Notes under the pieces: generated by a model | The model's database searches: none | Told to the model about the DNA's origin: nothing | The model's input: the letters and a program-made list of their open reading frames with translations, nothing else | In this document: positions 9,615-19,504 of the stretch, in pieces | Numbering within the stretch: the stretch's first letter is position 1 | Layout of the letters: each line of letters begins with the position of its first letter | Assembly (NCBI RefSeq): GCF_030252425.1 | Contig: NZ_CP126994.1 | Coordinates: forward strand, 4,149,001 to 4,213,000 | DNA: 64,000 nt | Direction of reading: 5' to 3' | DNA from: Acidisoma sp. PAMC 29798 | Lineage (GTDB): Bacteria > Pseudomonadota > Alphaproteobacteria > Acetobacterales > Acetobacteraceae | Made by a program: the position numbers and the translations under genes

Positions 9615-10556
9615 ATGAAACCGCACCGCATCGCTATCGTCGGGCTCGGCAAGATCGCCATCGACCAGCATGTACCCTCGATCCTCGGCAATCCCTATTT
9701 CGAACTCGCCGCCATCGTCAGCGCGCGGGGCGCGACCGTGGGGGACGTGCCCAGCTTCCGCACCTTGGATGCCTTCTTGACCGAGATGCCGGATGTGGAG
9801 CTGGTGGCGGTCTGCACGCCCCCCGCCGGCCGGTTCGCGTTGGTGCGCGCCGCCTTGCAAGCGGGGCGGCATGTGCTGATCGAGAAGCCGCCCTCAGCGA
9901 CGCTCGGGGAGATCACCGAACTCGCGGCCATCGCAGCGGCCGAGCGGCGCGTGCTGTTCGCGACCTGGCACTCCCGCTTCAACCCTGCGGTGGAGGAGGC
10001 GCGCAAGCGCCTGGTGGGCCAGAGGCTGCTGCGGCTTGAGGTCAATTGGCGGGAGGATGTACGGCGCTGGCACCCCGGCCAGGCCTGGATTTGGGAGGCC
10101 GGCGGCTTTGGCGTCTTCGACCCGGGCAGCAACGCCCTGTCCATCGTGACAGACATCGCGCCCGAGCCGCTCTTCGTGGCCTCCGCCAAGATGGAAGTGC
10201 CGTCCAATTGCCAAACGGCCATCGGCGCCGAACTCACCTTCTCCACGCCCGATCCGATCGAGGGCAGCCGCCTGGGCGCAGTCTTTGACTGGCGGTGGGA
10301 GGGTGAGCAGAGCTGGACCATCACCATCGAAACGACGGAGGGCACGCGCCTCACGCTGACCGAAGGCGGGACGAAGCTCTTCGTCGATGATGTGTTGCTG
10401 GTGGATGAGCCGTCTCGCGAATACCCCCGCATTTACGAGCGTTTCGTGACCTTGCTCGCCGAGGGCCGGTCAGACGTCGATACCCGGCCGCTTCAGCTTA
10501 TCGCGGATGCCTTCCTGGTCGGCGAGCGGAAGCAGGTGGAAGCGTTCGAGGATTGA
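9615..10556 (+). CDS. Gfo/Idh/MocA oxidoreductase, D-galactose / L-arabinose 1-dehydrogenase type
   Basis: A 313-residue NAD(P)-dependent dehydrogenase. It has a Rossmann loop at residues 7-13 (AIVGLGKIA), the EKPPSAT motif at about 90-96, and the stretch EDVRRWHPGQAWIWE then GGFGVFDPGSNALSIVT. These blocks match the aldose 1-dehydrogenases of Azospirillum and Pseudomonas, which oxidise D-galactose or L-arabinose to the lactone as the first step of a non-phosphorylating pathway. It follows fhs by 22 bases on the same strand. No other sugar-acid genes are nearby, so pathway membership is inferred. Confidence 0.85.
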   Translation: MKPHRIAIVGLGKIAIDQHVPSILGNPYFELAAIVSARGATVGDVPSFRTLDAFLTEMPDVELVAVCTPPAGRFALVRAALQAGRHVLIEKPPSATLGEITELAAIAAAERRVLFATWHSRFNPAVEEARKRLVGQRLLRLEVNWREDVRRWHPGQAWIWEAGGFGVFDPGSNALSIVTDIAPEPLFVASAKMEVPSNCQTAIGAELTFSTPDPIEGSRLGAVFDWRWEGEQSWTITIETTEGTRLTLTEGGTKLFVDDVLLVDEPSREYPRIYERFVTLLAEGRSDVDTRPLQLIADAFLVGERKQVEAFED

Positions 10557-10580
10557 GGGTTGGCCACGCGTTTTCTCCAT

Positions 10581-10681
10581 CGTCACCCCCGGGCTTGACC
10601 CGGGGGCCTACCCGCGTCGGCGCCCGAACGCCGTCATGGCGCCCAAACGGGTAGGTGCGCGGATCAAGTCCGCGCATGACG
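10581..10681. repeat. Long imperfect palindrome, REP-like intergenic repeat
   Basis: About 100 bases form an imperfect palindrome: CGTCACCCCCGGGCTTGACC begins it and a complementary CGCGCATGACG ends it, with CCTACCCG pairing CGGGTAGG in the middle. The core CCCGGGCTTGACCCGGG recurs at 43141-43169. It lies between the convergent sugar dehydrogenase and holA genes. This type of element is common in alphaproteobacterial intergenic DNA and may also end transcription. Confidence 0.75.
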
Positions 10682-10711
10682 GTGAAGAGCGGATGGCGGT
10701 GATTAATTGCC

Positions 10712-11731
10712 TCACCCCCTTCCCCGCATCCGTGCCGCGCGGCGGGCGATGGCGATGATCGCGGCATGCGCAATCGCCTCGGCCGGAAGGCCGGTGCGCT
10801 TGCACTGCATCTCGGCCTCCCGCAGGGCCAGTTGGACGGCGGCAATGGCCGCTGGCCGCCAGATCTCCGCCGCCTCCATCATGGCGCGCTCGCGGCGAAA
10901 GAACACAGGCGGCCGGACAGCCTTGACCGCATCAGCCGCTGATAGCCCGCCGTCGCGCGCTGCGGCGATCCGGGCCAGCCGATCCATATGGCTGTGTGCC
11001 GCACGAATGAGCCCGACCGCCGTGCCGCCTTCGGACAGGGCAGCCGCCGTCGCGCGATCGGCCTCCGCCGTGGCGCCCCGCGTCGCCGCGAACAAGGCGT
11101 CTTCGACCGAGAGATCCGCCTGGTCGCCCGCAATGGCGCGTGCCGCCTCCATGTCGATCGCACCACCCTCGCCGGCATAGAGCGCCAGCTTCTCGACCTC
11201 GGCGCGTACCACACCGCGATCGGACCCGGCATGAGCGGTCAGCCAATCGAGCACATCGGCCGCCACCGTCACACGCTCGGCCTCGAATAACCCACGGATC
11301 GTCGCCTTCAGGGCGGCGCCTTCCTCGGCATAGCAGGCGACGGAAGCGGCCAGCGGGTCCTTCTCTGCCCAGGCGCGCAGCTTCGATCGCGCGGGCAGTT
11401 CGCCGGCTTCGAGAATGATGAGCGACCCATCACGGTCACGGCAGGCGACGGCGAGCGCCGCAGCCAGCGTGTCGCCGGCTTCACGCACCCGCACCACGCG
11501 TCGGCCGCCTGTAAAGGACAGGCTGGCGGCCTCGGCCGACAGCGTGCCGCCATCCGGCCGCGTCAGTTCGACAAAGCAAAAGGGATCGTCGAGCGAGCCG
11601 CCGAGAACGCCGCGTGCCATCGCTTCCGCCCGTTCGCGCACCAGCCCGGCATCGGGGCCGTAGAGCAACAGGGCGCGGATACGGCCAGGATCGCGCAGCA
11701 GGCCGGCGAAGTCCCGCCCGTCCGCTTTCAT
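10712..11731 (-). CDS. holA: DNA polymerase III delta subunit
   Basis: A 339-residue HolA protein, the clamp-loader subunit that opens the sliding clamp. The N-terminal ALLLYGPDAGLVRERAEA block corresponds to the degenerate nucleotide-binding region of delta, which needs no functional P-loop. The ALFAATRGATAEADRA stretch and the C-terminal helical RRERAMMEAAEIWRPAAI region fit the collar domain. It is third in a leuS-lptE-holA order that is conserved in many proteobacteria, which supports the call. It begins 9 bases after lptE. Confidence 0.92.
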   Translation of the reverse strand: MKADGRDFAGLLRDPGRIRALLLYGPDAGLVRERAEAMARGVLGGSLDDPFCFVELTRPDGGTLSAEAASLSFTGGRRVVRVREAGDTLAAALAVACRDRDGSLIILEAGELPARSKLRAWAEKDPLAASVACYAEEGAALKATIRGLFEAERVTVAADVLDWLTAHAGSDRGVVRAEVEKLALYAGEGGAIDMEAARAIAGDQADLSVEDALFAATRGATAEADRATAAALSEGGTAVGLIRAAHSHMDRLARIAAARDGGLSAADAVKAVRPPVFFRRERAMMEAAEIWRPAAIAAVQLALREAEMQCKRTGLPAEAIAHAAIIAIARRAARMRGRG

Positions 11732-11740
11732 CGAGCGACC

Positions 11741-12316
11741 CTAGAGCTTGGCCTGCTCATGCGCATGGCCCGTGGCGGTGAAGTAATGCGCGAGCCGAGC
11801 CACGATCTGGTCGGCAATCGCCTCCGCCAATCGCTTGTGGACGGTGTCGGTTTCCAGCGTCAGGGCGAAGGGCTGGTTGTCGAATTGGTTCAGGCCATCG
11901 ACCGCCTGGGCGGTGTTGGTGACCAGGATGTTCTGTGTGGAGAGGTCCTGGGTGCTGAGCGACCACTTCGCGACCGCCACGATCCGGGCATAGGTGGTGG
12001 TATTATCTCCGAGCAGACCGAGGCCGCTTTCGCTGATGCTGTAATTCATCGACAGCGTGTACCGGCTGAAAGTGCCCTGGTCGCCCGCGTCCAACCGGTT
12101 CTGCAAGGCCAGGCGCAGCAATTGCCCGTCCCGCTCCGGGATCAGCGAAACCTGCACCTGGCGCAGCTGCTGCTGGACCGTGAGTGCGGTGGCGTCCGCC
12201 GTGCCGAAGGCATTCGGCGCATAAAGCGGATGGATCGAACACCCGCCCAGCATCCCCGTCCCCAAGGCCGCCGAAGCAAAACGCAGAAAGCGCCGTCTAT
12301 GCAGAAGGGGATTCAT
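11741..12316 (-). CDS. lptE: LPS-assembly lipoprotein LptE
   Basis: A 191-residue outer-membrane lipoprotein that plugs LptD and delivers LPS to the surface. The N-terminus (MNPLLHRRRFLRFAS) is unusually Arg-rich, with a hydrophobic segment ending in a lipobox GMLGGC, so Cys26 or so would be lipidated. The RRRFLRF sequence resembles a Tat signal, which is worth noting. The ATG at 12316 lies 5 bases after the leuS stop. Position between leuS and holA is the classical lptE location. A longer frame upstream has no signal sequence and runs into leuS, so it was rejected. Confidence 0.9.
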   Translation of the reverse strand: MNPLLHRRRFLRFASAALGTGMLGGCSIHPLYAPNAFGTADATALTVQQQLRQVQVSLIPERDGQLLRLALQNRLDAGDQGTFSRYTLSMNYSISESGLGLLGDNTTTYARIVAVAKWSLSTQDLSTQNILVTNTAQAVDGLNQFDNQPFALTLETDTVHKRLAEAIADQIVARLAHYFTATGHAHEQAKL

Positions 12317-12321
12317 GCCGT

Positions 12322-14970
12322 TCAACCCGCCAGGACGAAATTGACGATACGATCGGGCACATGGACCCGCTTGACGATCCGCTTGCCCTCCAGAAGGCGG
12401 GCGACGTTCTGCTCGGCTTCGGCGGCGGCGATGACCTCGTCCGCCGGGCTGCCGGGCGGGAAGACCACCGTGCCGCGCAGCTTGCCCATCACCTGCACCG
12501 CAATCGTCACGCTCTCGGCCAAGACCAAGGCGGGATCGGCCTCGGGCCAAGTCATCTGTGCGACCAGCGGGCCGCCATCCGGCCGCAGCAGGCTGTTCAT
12601 CGCCTCCGCCAGATGCGGCATCATGGGCGCGGAGAGGCGCGCCAGGGCATCCAGGGACTCGCCCCGCGCTGCGGCGAGGGCGCCATCCTCGGGTGCGGAG
12701 GCCGCGTCCTTCTCGGCATCGGTCATGGCGCCCGCCAGTTCATACAGCCGGGCGACCGCCACATTGAAGCTGAAGGCGTCCAAAGCGTCCGTGACTGCCG
12801 CGATGGCACGATGGGTGGCGCGGCGCAGCTTGCGGGCCGCCGGCGTTTCCTCCCCGGTCACGGCGGACGGCACCGAAACGGCGATGGCTTCCGCGAGGCG
12901 ATACAGGCGCTGCGTAAAGCGATAGGCGCCAGCCACACCCGATTCCGTCCACTCCATGTCCCGCTCGGGCGGATTGTCGGACAGGATGAACCAACGCGCG
13001 GTATCCGCGCCGTAGCGATCGATGATGGCGCCGGGATCGACGGTGTTGCGCTTGGACTTCGACATCGCCTCAATCCGGCCGACCGTTACCGGCTCGTCCG
13101 TCCCGGCCACGATGGCGCTGCCATCAGCGCGGCGCTCGATCTCGGTGGGATAGAGCCAGCGGCCGTCATGCGCGCCCCGGTAGCTCTCATGCGTGACCAT
13201 GCCCTGGGTAAACAGGCCGGCGAAGGGCTCCTCCACCCCGATCTGTCCGGTCTCCTTCATCGCGCGGGTGAAAAAGCGCGCATAGAGAAGGTGCAGGATC
13301 GCGTGTTCGATGCCGCCGATATATTGATCGACCGGCATCCAGTAATCGGTCGCGGCACGCGATACGGGCTCGGCCGCTTGCGGGGCGCAGAAGCGCGCGA
13401 AATACCAGGAACTATCCACGAAGGTGTCGCAGGTATCGGTCTCGCGCACCGCAGGCGTTCCGCAGCGCGGGCAATCGACATGCTTCCAGGTGGGGTGATG
13501 ATCGAGCGGATTGCCCGGGATGTCGAAGGTCACGTCCTCGGGCAGCACGACCGGAAGCTGATCGACCGGCACCGGCACCGGGCCGCAGGCATCGCAGTGG
13601 ATGATGGGGATCGGGCAGCCCCAATAGCGTTGGCGACTGACACCCCAGTCGCGCAGGCGCCAATTGGTTTCGCTCTCGCCCCAGCGCATGGCGGCCAGCC
13701 GGTCGATGGCGGCGCGCTTACCGGCATCGACATCCAAACCGTCGAGGAAATCGGAATTCATGAGGGTGCCGGGACCAGTATAGGCCTCGTCCGGCGGCAG
13801 CGCGCCCTGGGCCGGCCGCACCACCGGCAAGATCGGCAGGCCATAGGCCGTGGCAAAATCCCAGTCGCGCTGGTCATGCGCCGGGCAGCCGAAGATGGCG
13901 CCGGTGCCGTAATCCATCAGCACGAAATTGGCGATCCAGACGGGAACCGTCCGTGCGGGATCGAAGGGGTGGCGCACGGCAAGGCCCGTGGGGTAGCCGC
14001 GCTTCTCGGTGGTTTCGATCGCCTCGGCGGTGGTTCCAAGCCGGCGGCACTCGGCGATGAACGCGGCGGCCTTCGCGTCCGTCGCGGCCAGAGCGAGGGC
14101 CAGCGGATGTTCCGGTGCGAGCGCCAGGAAGGACATGCCGTACAGCGTGTCCGGCCGCGTCGTATAGACCTCAAGCGCGGTTACGCCGTTCTGCGGTTCG
14201 GTCAGGGGAAAGCGGATGCGGGCGCCTTCGCTGCGGCCGATCCAATTCGCCTGCATCAGGCGCACCCGCTCGGGCCAACGGTCCATCCCGTCCAGCGCCG
14301 CCAGAAGCTGCGGAGCAAAACGCGTAATGGCGAAGAACCACTGCGACAGCTTCTTCTTTTCAATCAGGGCGCCGGATCGCCAGCCGCGCCCATCGATCAC
14401 CTGCTCATTGGCGAGCACCGTGCCATCGACGGGATCCCAATTGACCCAGCTCTCCTTGCGCTCGACCAGGCCAGCGGCCAGGAAATCGAGAAACAGGTGC
14501 TGCTGGTGGCCGTAATATTCCGGCTGGCAGGTGGCGAATTCGCGCGACCAGTCGATCGACAGGCCCATGCGCTTCAATTCGGCCCGCATGGCGGCGATAT
14601 TATCCCAGGTCCAGCGCGCGGGATGAATCTCTCGCTCCCGCGCCGCATTTTCGGCCGGCAGACCGAAAGCGTCCCAGCCCATGGGGTGGAGCACGTTATA
14701 GCCCCGCGCGCGACGATAGCGCGCGACGACATCCCCAAGCGTGTAATTGCGGACATGGCCCATGTGGATCTTGCCACTGGGATAGGGAAACATTTCGAGG
14801 ACGTAGTATTTCGGCCGGCCGTCGGTCGGCACATCCTCGACCGCGAAACACTCATCCGCATTCCACGCCTGCTGCCATTTCGGCTCGCTGGCGCGGAAAT
14901 CATAGCGCGGAGCCTGCGGCTCCACAGGGATCGGGCTGGACGTATCGCTCATGGCGCGTATATCCGGCAC
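12322..14970 (-). CDS. leuS: Leucyl-tRNA synthetase
   Basis: This 882-residue class I synthetase charges tRNA-Leu. The HIGH-equivalent is in [15 protein letters not shown] (about residues 55-70) and the KMSKS loop is [12 protein letters not shown] (about 620). The editing insertion CP1 lies between them, with [20 protein letters not shown]. Two zinc-like Cys pairs (HCDACG and CPRCG) are present. The length matches the family. It is the first gene of the leuS-lptE-holA operon. Confidence 0.98.
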   Translation of the reverse strand: MPDIRAMSDTSSPIPVEPQAPRYDFRASEPKWQQAWNADECFAVEDVPTDGRPKYYVLEMFPYPSGKIHMGHVRNYTLGDVVARYRRARGYNVLHPMGWDAFGLPAENAAREREIHPARWTWDNIAAMRAELKRMGLSIDWSREFATCQPEYYGHQQHLFLDFLAAGLVERKESWVNWDPVDGTVLANEQVIDGRGWRSGALIEKKKLSQWFFAITRFAPQLLAALDGMDRWPERVRLMQANWIGRSEGARIRFPLTEPQNGVTALEVYTTRPDTLYGMSFLALAPEHPLALALAATDAKAAAFIAECRRLGTTAEAIETTEKRGYPTGLAVRHPFDPARTVPVWIANFVLMDYGTGAIFGCPAHDQRDWDFATAYGLPILPVVRPAQGALPPDEAYTGPGTLMNSDFLDGLDVDAGKRAAIDRLAAMRWGESETNWRLRDWGVSRQRYWGCPIPIIHCDACGPVPVPVDQLPVVLPEDVTFDIPGNPLDHHPTWKHVDCPRCGTPAVRETDTCDTFVDSSWYFARFCAPQAAEPVSRAATDYWMPVDQYIGGIEHAILHLLYARFFTRAMKETGQIGVEEPFAGLFTQGMVTHESYRGAHDGRWLYPTEIERRADGSAIVAGTDEPVTVGRIEAMSKSKRNTVDPGAIIDRYGADTARWFILSDNPPERDMEWTESGVAGAYRFTQRLYRLAEAIAVSVPSAVTGEETPAARKLRRATHRAIAAVTDALDAFSFNVAVARLYELAGAMTDAEKDAASAPEDGALAAARGESLDALARLSAPMMPHLAEAMNSLLRPDGGPLVAQMTWPEADPALVLAESVTIAVQVMGKLRGTVVFPPGSPADEVIAAAEAEQNVARLLEGKRIVKRVHVPDRIVNFVLAG

Positions 14971-15025
14971 TTACCGCGCCCCGGCAAGACGCAGATTAGC
15001 GCGCGTCCTGCCTGGGAGTGCGATG

Positions 15026-15604
15026 TCAGTTGGTGGCGGACTGAACCCGAAGCTGCCGGGCGCGGGCCAGAACCTTGTCTTCGATATCTTCATCCGTGCC
15101 GGGGGCGATTTCGGCATCCGTCCACTGGCCGCTTTGCAGCACCTGCTTGAAGATCGACACGCGCACGCCGTCTGCCCGCAGATCCTGGCCGAGGATATAG
15201 GCGGTCGCCTTATAGCGCTCGCCCGCATCACCCGGCGGCTGATACCAGTCGGTGATGATGACACCGCCGAAGGGATCGGCCGAGGACAGCGGCATGAAGG
15301 ACAGCGTGTCGAGGGCCCCGCGCCACAGATAGGCGTTGACGCCGATACCGGCGCCGCCCGAACCGCCGCCGGCGGCATGGGGGTTCTTGTTGATGCCGAA
15401 TGTGAGGCCGTCAGCGCCGAACAGGCCACCATCCGATCCGCCCTTGATGCCGGCGCCGACGGTCTGGTCACCGTTCAGGACGGTCGGGTCGACCGGTTTC
15501 GATTCCCCGCTGCCGCCGCAAGCCGCGACCGCCAACACGCTGAGGAGCGCCGCGACCCCTGTGCCACGACCTAGAAGTAGAAAAGCCCGATGTGTCACAA
15601 TCAT
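15026..15604 (-). CDS. DUF3576 lipoprotein
   Basis: A 192-residue protein matching DUF3576 (PF12100), an alphaproteobacterial family of unknown function. Residues ~9-28 are a hydrophobic signal ending in a lipobox (VLAVAAC), so the mature protein is probably a lipoprotein with Cys29 modified. A low-complexity Gly/Ser linker precedes the family block (GVNAYLWRGALDTLSFMPL then ADPFGGVIITDWY). It lies just upstream of leuS on the same strand, but 55 bases separate them, so a shared transcript is only likely. The gene begins with ATG. Confidence 0.85.
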   Translation of the reverse strand: MIVTHRAFLLLGRGTGVAALLSVLAVAACGGSGESKPVDPTVLNGDQTVGAGIKGGSDGGLFGADGLTFGINKNPHAAGGGSGGAGIGVNAYLWRGALDTLSFMPLSSADPFGGVIITDWYQPPGDAGERYKATAYILGQDLRADGVRVSIFKQVLQSGQWTDAEIAPGTDEDIEDKVLARARQLRVQSATN

Positions 15605-15700
15605 TTCGCCCGACCGGAGATGCTCCGCATGACTGCGGGGCTTTGTCTCTAAGCCGGGGTGGGGCGCCTGCCAAGCTACAAGCTGTAACAGGACATAAAG

Positions 15701-15735
15701 AAAGGGCGGCGGGATGATCCCGCCGCCCTTTTTAG
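15701..15735. terminator. Strong hairpin between porin 1 and the DUF3576 gene
   Basis: A perfect 15-bp inverted repeat (15701-15715 and 15717-15731) with a GC-rich AAAGGGCGGCGGGAT arm and T-runs on both sides. It lies 25 bases past the porin 1 stop on the minus strand, so it most likely ends porin 1 transcription. The T-run on the plus strand is better, so it may act in both directions. Confidence 0.85.
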
Positions 15736-15756
15736 AGCAACCTGAAGCGTGTCAGC

Positions 15757-17016
15757 TTACCAGTTGATGTTGGTGCCGACGCCGAAGAGCTGCGACTGCA
15801 CGTAGTTATGCGCGGAACCGGCATCGTTGGTGGCGAAATCGAAGCCACCCTGCTTGCGCCAGCCGTAGTCATAATCGACGAACAGGTTGACGCCGGGAAC
15901 CAGCGTATAGGTGCCGCCGAGCGCCAGGCCGTTATTGACCTGCTGGCCGGTGGTGAGGCCCGCGGCGGTGATGACGCCGTCGGCGTCGGACCCACCGGGA
16001 ATGTCACCCGTCGTGTTGAAGCGGAAGACGCTGCCGCCGACCACGAGGGGACCCATGGTGTACTGGGCGCCAACCAAGAAAGCGACCGCATTGATGCCGC
16101 CCTGGGGCTCAAGCTGGAACGTGTAGCCGGAGACCTGGTTGAAATCGCCGTAGACCGCGTTGCCACCAAAGGTGAAGCCCGCGATCGTCGCCGTGGCGCC
16201 ACCAGAAACCATGCTCAGGTCGTGGTAGCTGTTGACGGCACCAGCCTCGGGAGCGCCGGTGTAGTTGACCTGGCCAGCGTGCATGTAGTCAGCGCCAACC
16301 TGGATGCCAACCGGACCGAAGGTCTGGGTGAACTGGCCGCCGACATCGATCAGGTTACGCGGCGTGCCACCGGCGGGCGCCAGGGTCGGGGCGGAAGTGA
16401 TCGGATCGGTTACGTTCTCGGCGGTGTGGTTCGGCTCGAAAGCGGCGCCGAACTGGAAGCCGGCGAGGGTCGGGGACAGATAGACGATCTTGTCCGTCTC
16501 CTGGCTCAGGCCGCCGTTATCGACGAAGGGATAGACCACTTCGGCGTTGTTCGGGACGATGGCGGGAAGATCGCCCCACCAGCCGCCGTCGTTGAAGCCT
16601 TCGAAGGTGCCGGTCTCGAAGATGACGACCGGGCCGTTTTCCTGGCCGAAGCTGACCTGGCCGAGCTTGGGCAGGCCCAAGTAGCCATAGGCCTGGTGGA
16701 CGAACAGCGTCTCACCGCCGGCGCCCTTGGAGCCGCCGTTGATGCGGATTTCGGAAGCGGCACCATAATGCAGGCCGTTGGCGGCAACGCCGTCAAAGCC
16801 CGGGTAAAGGCGCATATAGCCGAACATCTGGGCGGTGGACGTCTTCGTGCCTGCGATGCTGTCGAGCGAAGAGGCTTCGACGCCGGCATACCAAGCGACG
16901 CGGCCGTTCAAGCGGACAGTGACGGAGCCGGGCGCTGCAGTCTGAGCCTGGGCAACAGCCATCAGACCCATCGAGGCACCCATGGTGGCCACGGTTGCTA
17001 GTAGGAGCTTACGCAT
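15757..17016 (-). CDS. Outer-membrane porin (paralogue 1)
   Basis: A 419-residue porin-like protein. The ATG at 17016 has a good ribosome-binding site (GAGGAGGAACTA just before it) and a Sec signal peptide MRKLLLATVATMGASMGLMAVAQA, cleaved after AQA, residue 24. The mature part has alternating beta-strand texture with many Gly, Asn and aromatic residues, and ends in VGTNINW, an aromatic C-terminus typical for Bam-dependent barrels. A longer frame upstream would place the signal internally and is rejected. It is 47% or so similar by eye to the next gene; shared blocks include GFDGVAANGLHYGA and FEPNHTAENVTDP. Confidence 0.88.
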   Translation of the reverse strand: MRKLLLATVATMGASMGLMAVAQAQTAAPGSVTVRLNGRVAWYAGVEASSLDSIAGTKTSTAQMFGYMRLYPGFDGVAANGLHYGAASEIRINGGSKGAGGETLFVHQAYGYLGLPKLGQVSFGQENGPVVIFETGTFEGFNDGGWWGDLPAIVPNNAEVVYPFVDNGGLSQETDKIVYLSPTLAGFQFGAAFEPNHTAENVTDPITSAPTLAPAGGTPRNLIDVGGQFTQTFGPVGIQVGADYMHAGQVNYTGAPEAGAVNSYHDLSMVSGGATATIAGFTFGGNAVYGDFNQVSGYTFQLEPQGGINAVAFLVGAQYTMGPLVVGGSVFRFNTTGDIPGGSDADGVITAAGLTTGQQVNNGLALGGTYTLVPGVNLFVDYDYGWRKQGGFDFATNDAGSAHNYVQSQLFGVGTNINW

Positions 17017-17245
17017 TAGTTCCTCCTCGGTTTGCCGGAGATCCCGGCAGTCAAAAAAATCGCTCCTACCTTCAATCCTGTTCATGCCTGAAGGCGAGAC
17101 CGGCTCGGAAGTAGCGCCAGGGATAATGACCATCCGTTAGGAGAATCTGCAACGGCAACGAGGGGTGCAGCATGACATTTACGAAACACTGTGGCCAAAA
17201 CACCACATGGGCTGCGAGTGCCTTCTGCTGTAGCGCCTAAACGAG

Positions 17246-17277
17246 AAAGGCGGCGGATGTTTCCATCCACCGCCCCT
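17246..17277 (-). terminator. Terminator of porin 2
   Basis: A GGCGGCGGATG arm pairs with CATCCACCGCC across a short TTTC loop; one position is a mismatch. Read on the minus strand it ends in CTTTCTC, 30 bases after the porin 2 stop. Assigned as the intrinsic terminator of that gene. Confidence 0.7.
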
Positions 17278-17307
17278 TCGATCGCAGTCGCTTAAGCGAT
17301 GCAGGCG

Positions 17308-18552
17308 TTACCAGTAGATCCAGGTGCCGACGGCGAAGACCTGGGCGCGGGTGTTGTTGTTGTCAGAGCCGACCTTGCTGGTCAGGAAGTTGAAGTCGCC
17401 CTGATGGCGCGTGCCGTAGAGGTAGGAGGCGAAGAGCTTCACGCCCGGCACCAGAATGTAGGTGGCGCCAGCGGCGGCACCCGTCTCACGACGTTGACCT
17501 TCGAGCAGCGGCTTGGAGTAGTCGCCCGTGCTCTGATAGTCGAAGTAGCTGCCGCCGACGCTCAGCGCGCCAGTGGTGTAGACAGCGCCGGCGAGCCAGC
17601 CGATCGCGTTGTCGGCGCCGGAGGGGTTCGGCAGATACTGGCCGTTCATGTCGCCGAACTTGGTGTTGCCACCGAAGGTCAGGCCGGCATAGGTCATTTC
17701 GGCTCCAAGGCTGCCAACGCTGACGGCCTGGTAAGGCTCGGAACCGCCCAAGGCCGTGCTGCTGCTGACGGTGCCGGCACCGAGATAGCCGCCGGATACG
17801 TTCAAGCCAACGGGGCCAAAGGCTGCCTTGTAGCGCGCGCCGATTTCATAGGTATTGCGGCGAAGATCGGCGCCACCGGGCTGCGAAACCACCGGATCGG
17901 TGACGTTTTCGGCGGTCTGGTTCGGCTCGAAGCTGACGCCGAAGCTGAAGCCGCTGAAAACCGGGGAGATATAATCGATCTTGTCCGTGGTCCGGAGGTT
18001 GTTGCTCCAGGTAAAGGGATAGACCGGGCGAGCGCTTGAATTGACGAAGAAGTTCTGAATGTCGCCGTTCCAGCCGCCGTCGTTGAAGGCGTCCGTGCCA
18101 CTCTCAAAACGACCAGTGTCGAACAGGTAAAGGGCGCCTTCCTGCTGACCAAAGCGCACAAGGCCGAGCTCGGGCAGACCGAGATAGCCGAAGGCGCGCA
18201 GGACATAGAGCGTCTCGTCGCCGGCGGAGGTGTCCGGGCTGGTGTTCTGATTGACGCGGATCTCGGTCTGAGCGCCGTATTGAAGGCCGTTGGCGCCGAC
18301 GCCGTCGAAGCCCGGGTAGAGGCGCGCATATCCCGCGAGACCCGAGCCCGAATATTTCGTGCCCGCAAGGTTCTGGCCGCTGAAGCTGCTGACGCCCGCG
18401 AACTCCGAGATACGACCGTCGAGGCGGACGACGACGGTGCCCGGCGCGATCTTCTTTGTGAAGACGGGGCTGGAAACCTGCGCCTGTGCCATGCCGGCCA
18501 GGCCGATCATTGCGGTCAGCGTTGCGGCGCCAGCCAAAAGAAATTGTCGCAT
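17308..18552 (-). CDS. Outer-membrane porin (paralogue 2)
   Basis: A 414-residue porin paralogous to the one at 15757-17016. It has a signal peptide (MRQFLLAGAATLTAMIGLAGMAQA, cleaved after AQA), a beta-rich mature part, and a C-terminus FAVGTWIYW. Shared blocks with its neighbour include YPGFDGVGANGLQYGA and FEPNQTAENVTDPVV, so the pair probably arose by tandem duplication. Each has its own hairpin, so they can be expressed separately. The ion or solute preference cannot be told. Confidence 0.88.
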   Translation of the reverse strand: MRQFLLAGAATLTAMIGLAGMAQAQVSSPVFTKKIAPGTVVVRLDGRISEFAGVSSFSGQNLAGTKYSGSGLAGYARLYPGFDGVGANGLQYGAQTEIRVNQNTSPDTSAGDETLYVLRAFGYLGLPELGLVRFGQQEGALYLFDTGRFESGTDAFNDGGWNGDIQNFFVNSSARPVYPFTWSNNLRTTDKIDYISPVFSGFSFGVSFEPNQTAENVTDPVVSQPGGADLRRNTYEIGARYKAAFGPVGLNVSGGYLGAGTVSSSTALGGSEPYQAVSVGSLGAEMTYAGLTFGGNTKFGDMNGQYLPNPSGADNAIGWLAGAVYTTGALSVGGSYFDYQSTGDYSKPLLEGQRRETGAAAGATYILVPGVKLFASYLYGTRHQGDFNFLTSKVGSDNNNTRAQVFAVGTWIYW

Positions 18553-18799
18553 TGAGTGGGTATCCCTCCGGTTTCAAAACTGCACCCGCGCGTCCGACAC
18601 GGGTTCAGGCGTACGAAATCGTCCCACTCGTGGCAGAGCGGCACCGGCTTCGAGGGTTGTGGTGCTTAATTGCCACACATCCTTGTGGGTTTTGTACAAC
18701 CACGGCGTCGTGTAAGCATGTGAAGGTTCCGAGACAACGAATAAACTCCGCTGAATGACGGTGCTTGACCGCGGCCGGTCCACCCCCGACCTTGGGCGC
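18553..18799. other. Divergent upstream region of porin 2 and yggS
   Basis: About 245 bases separate these outward-facing genes. They should hold both promoters. I see moderately AT-rich stretches near 18665-18745 (for example GTACAACCACGG and GACAACGAATAAACTCC) but no motif I can assign with confidence. Confidence 0.4.
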
Positions 18800-19504
18800 A
18801 TGAGCCTGGATATTCCCGATGCGCTGGCTGCCGTTCGCTCGCTGATCGACACCGCCGTGGTTGCGGCTGGGCGTGACCGCGCGTCCGTGTCGCTCGTGGC
18901 CGTCTCGAAATTCCATGCGGCGGAAGCGGTGCAGGCGGCGCTGGGCGCTGGCCAGACGCTGTTTGGCGAAAACCGCGTGCAGGAGGCGACGTCGAAATTC
19001 GGCCCGCTGCGCGTCAGCCATCCAGACGTTGTCCTTCACCTGATCGGTGCCTTGCAGACGAACAAGGCGAGGGAAGCGGTTCGGATCGCCGATGTTATCG
19101 AGACGCTGGACAGGCTGCGTCTCGCCGATGCCATTGCGCAGGCTGCCCAGCAGGAGGGCCGGCTGCCCGGCCTGCTGGTTCAGGTCAATGTGGGGGATGA
19201 GCCGCAGAAAGGCGGCGTGCCGACCGCCGATGCCGATGGTTTCATTGACGCGATGCAGACGCGGTTTGGGGACGCGGTGCGCGGCCTGATGTGCATTCCC
19301 CCGGCGGAAGGCGATCCGACGCCGCATTTCCAATGGCTTGCCGCCGCCGCCGCACGCCATGGGCTGACGCAGCTTTCCATGGGCATGTCTGGTGATTTCG
19401 AGAGCGCCATTGCCTGTGGGGCCACGCATGTGCGCATCGGCACCGCGATCTTCGGCCACCGTCCCCCCGCCTCTGGACAGAATGATGGCCCTGCGGTCGC
19501 TTGA
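18800..19504 (+). CDS. yggS: YggS-family PLP homeostasis protein
   Basis: A 234-residue PLPBP/YggS protein, a single-domain PLP-binding fold III barrel that buffers PLP levels. Lys in VAVSKFH is the PLP-binding residue, and the family blocks LFGENRVQEA, HLIGALQTNK and LSMGMSGDFESAI are present, with VRIGTAIFG at the C-terminus. ATG 18800 (MSLDIPDALAAV) gives the normal length; an ATG at 18755 would add 15 residues of unlikely sequence. The gene overlaps the Smr gene by about 23 bases. Confidence 0.93.
   Translation: MSLDIPDALAAVRSLIDTAVVAAGRDRASVSLVAVSKFHAAEAVQAALGAGQTLFGENRVQEATSKFGPLRVSHPDVVLHLIGALQTNKAREAVRIADVIETLDRLRLADAIAQAAQQEGRLPGLLVQVNVGDEPQKGGVPTADADGFIDAMQTRFGDAVRGLMCIPPAEGDPTPHFQWLAAAAARHGLTQLSMGMSGDFESAIACGATHVRIGTAIFGHRPPASGQNDGPAVA

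Noticed and set aside
12317-12550. Longer LptE with 78 extra residues
   Set aside because: The extension overlaps leuS and would bury the signal and lipobox.
12184-15150. Long plus-strand open frame of 988 codons opposite leuS
   Set aside because: It is the GC-rich antisense shadow of leuS, lptE and the DUF3576 gene; it has no family sequence and is rich in His, Arg and Gly.
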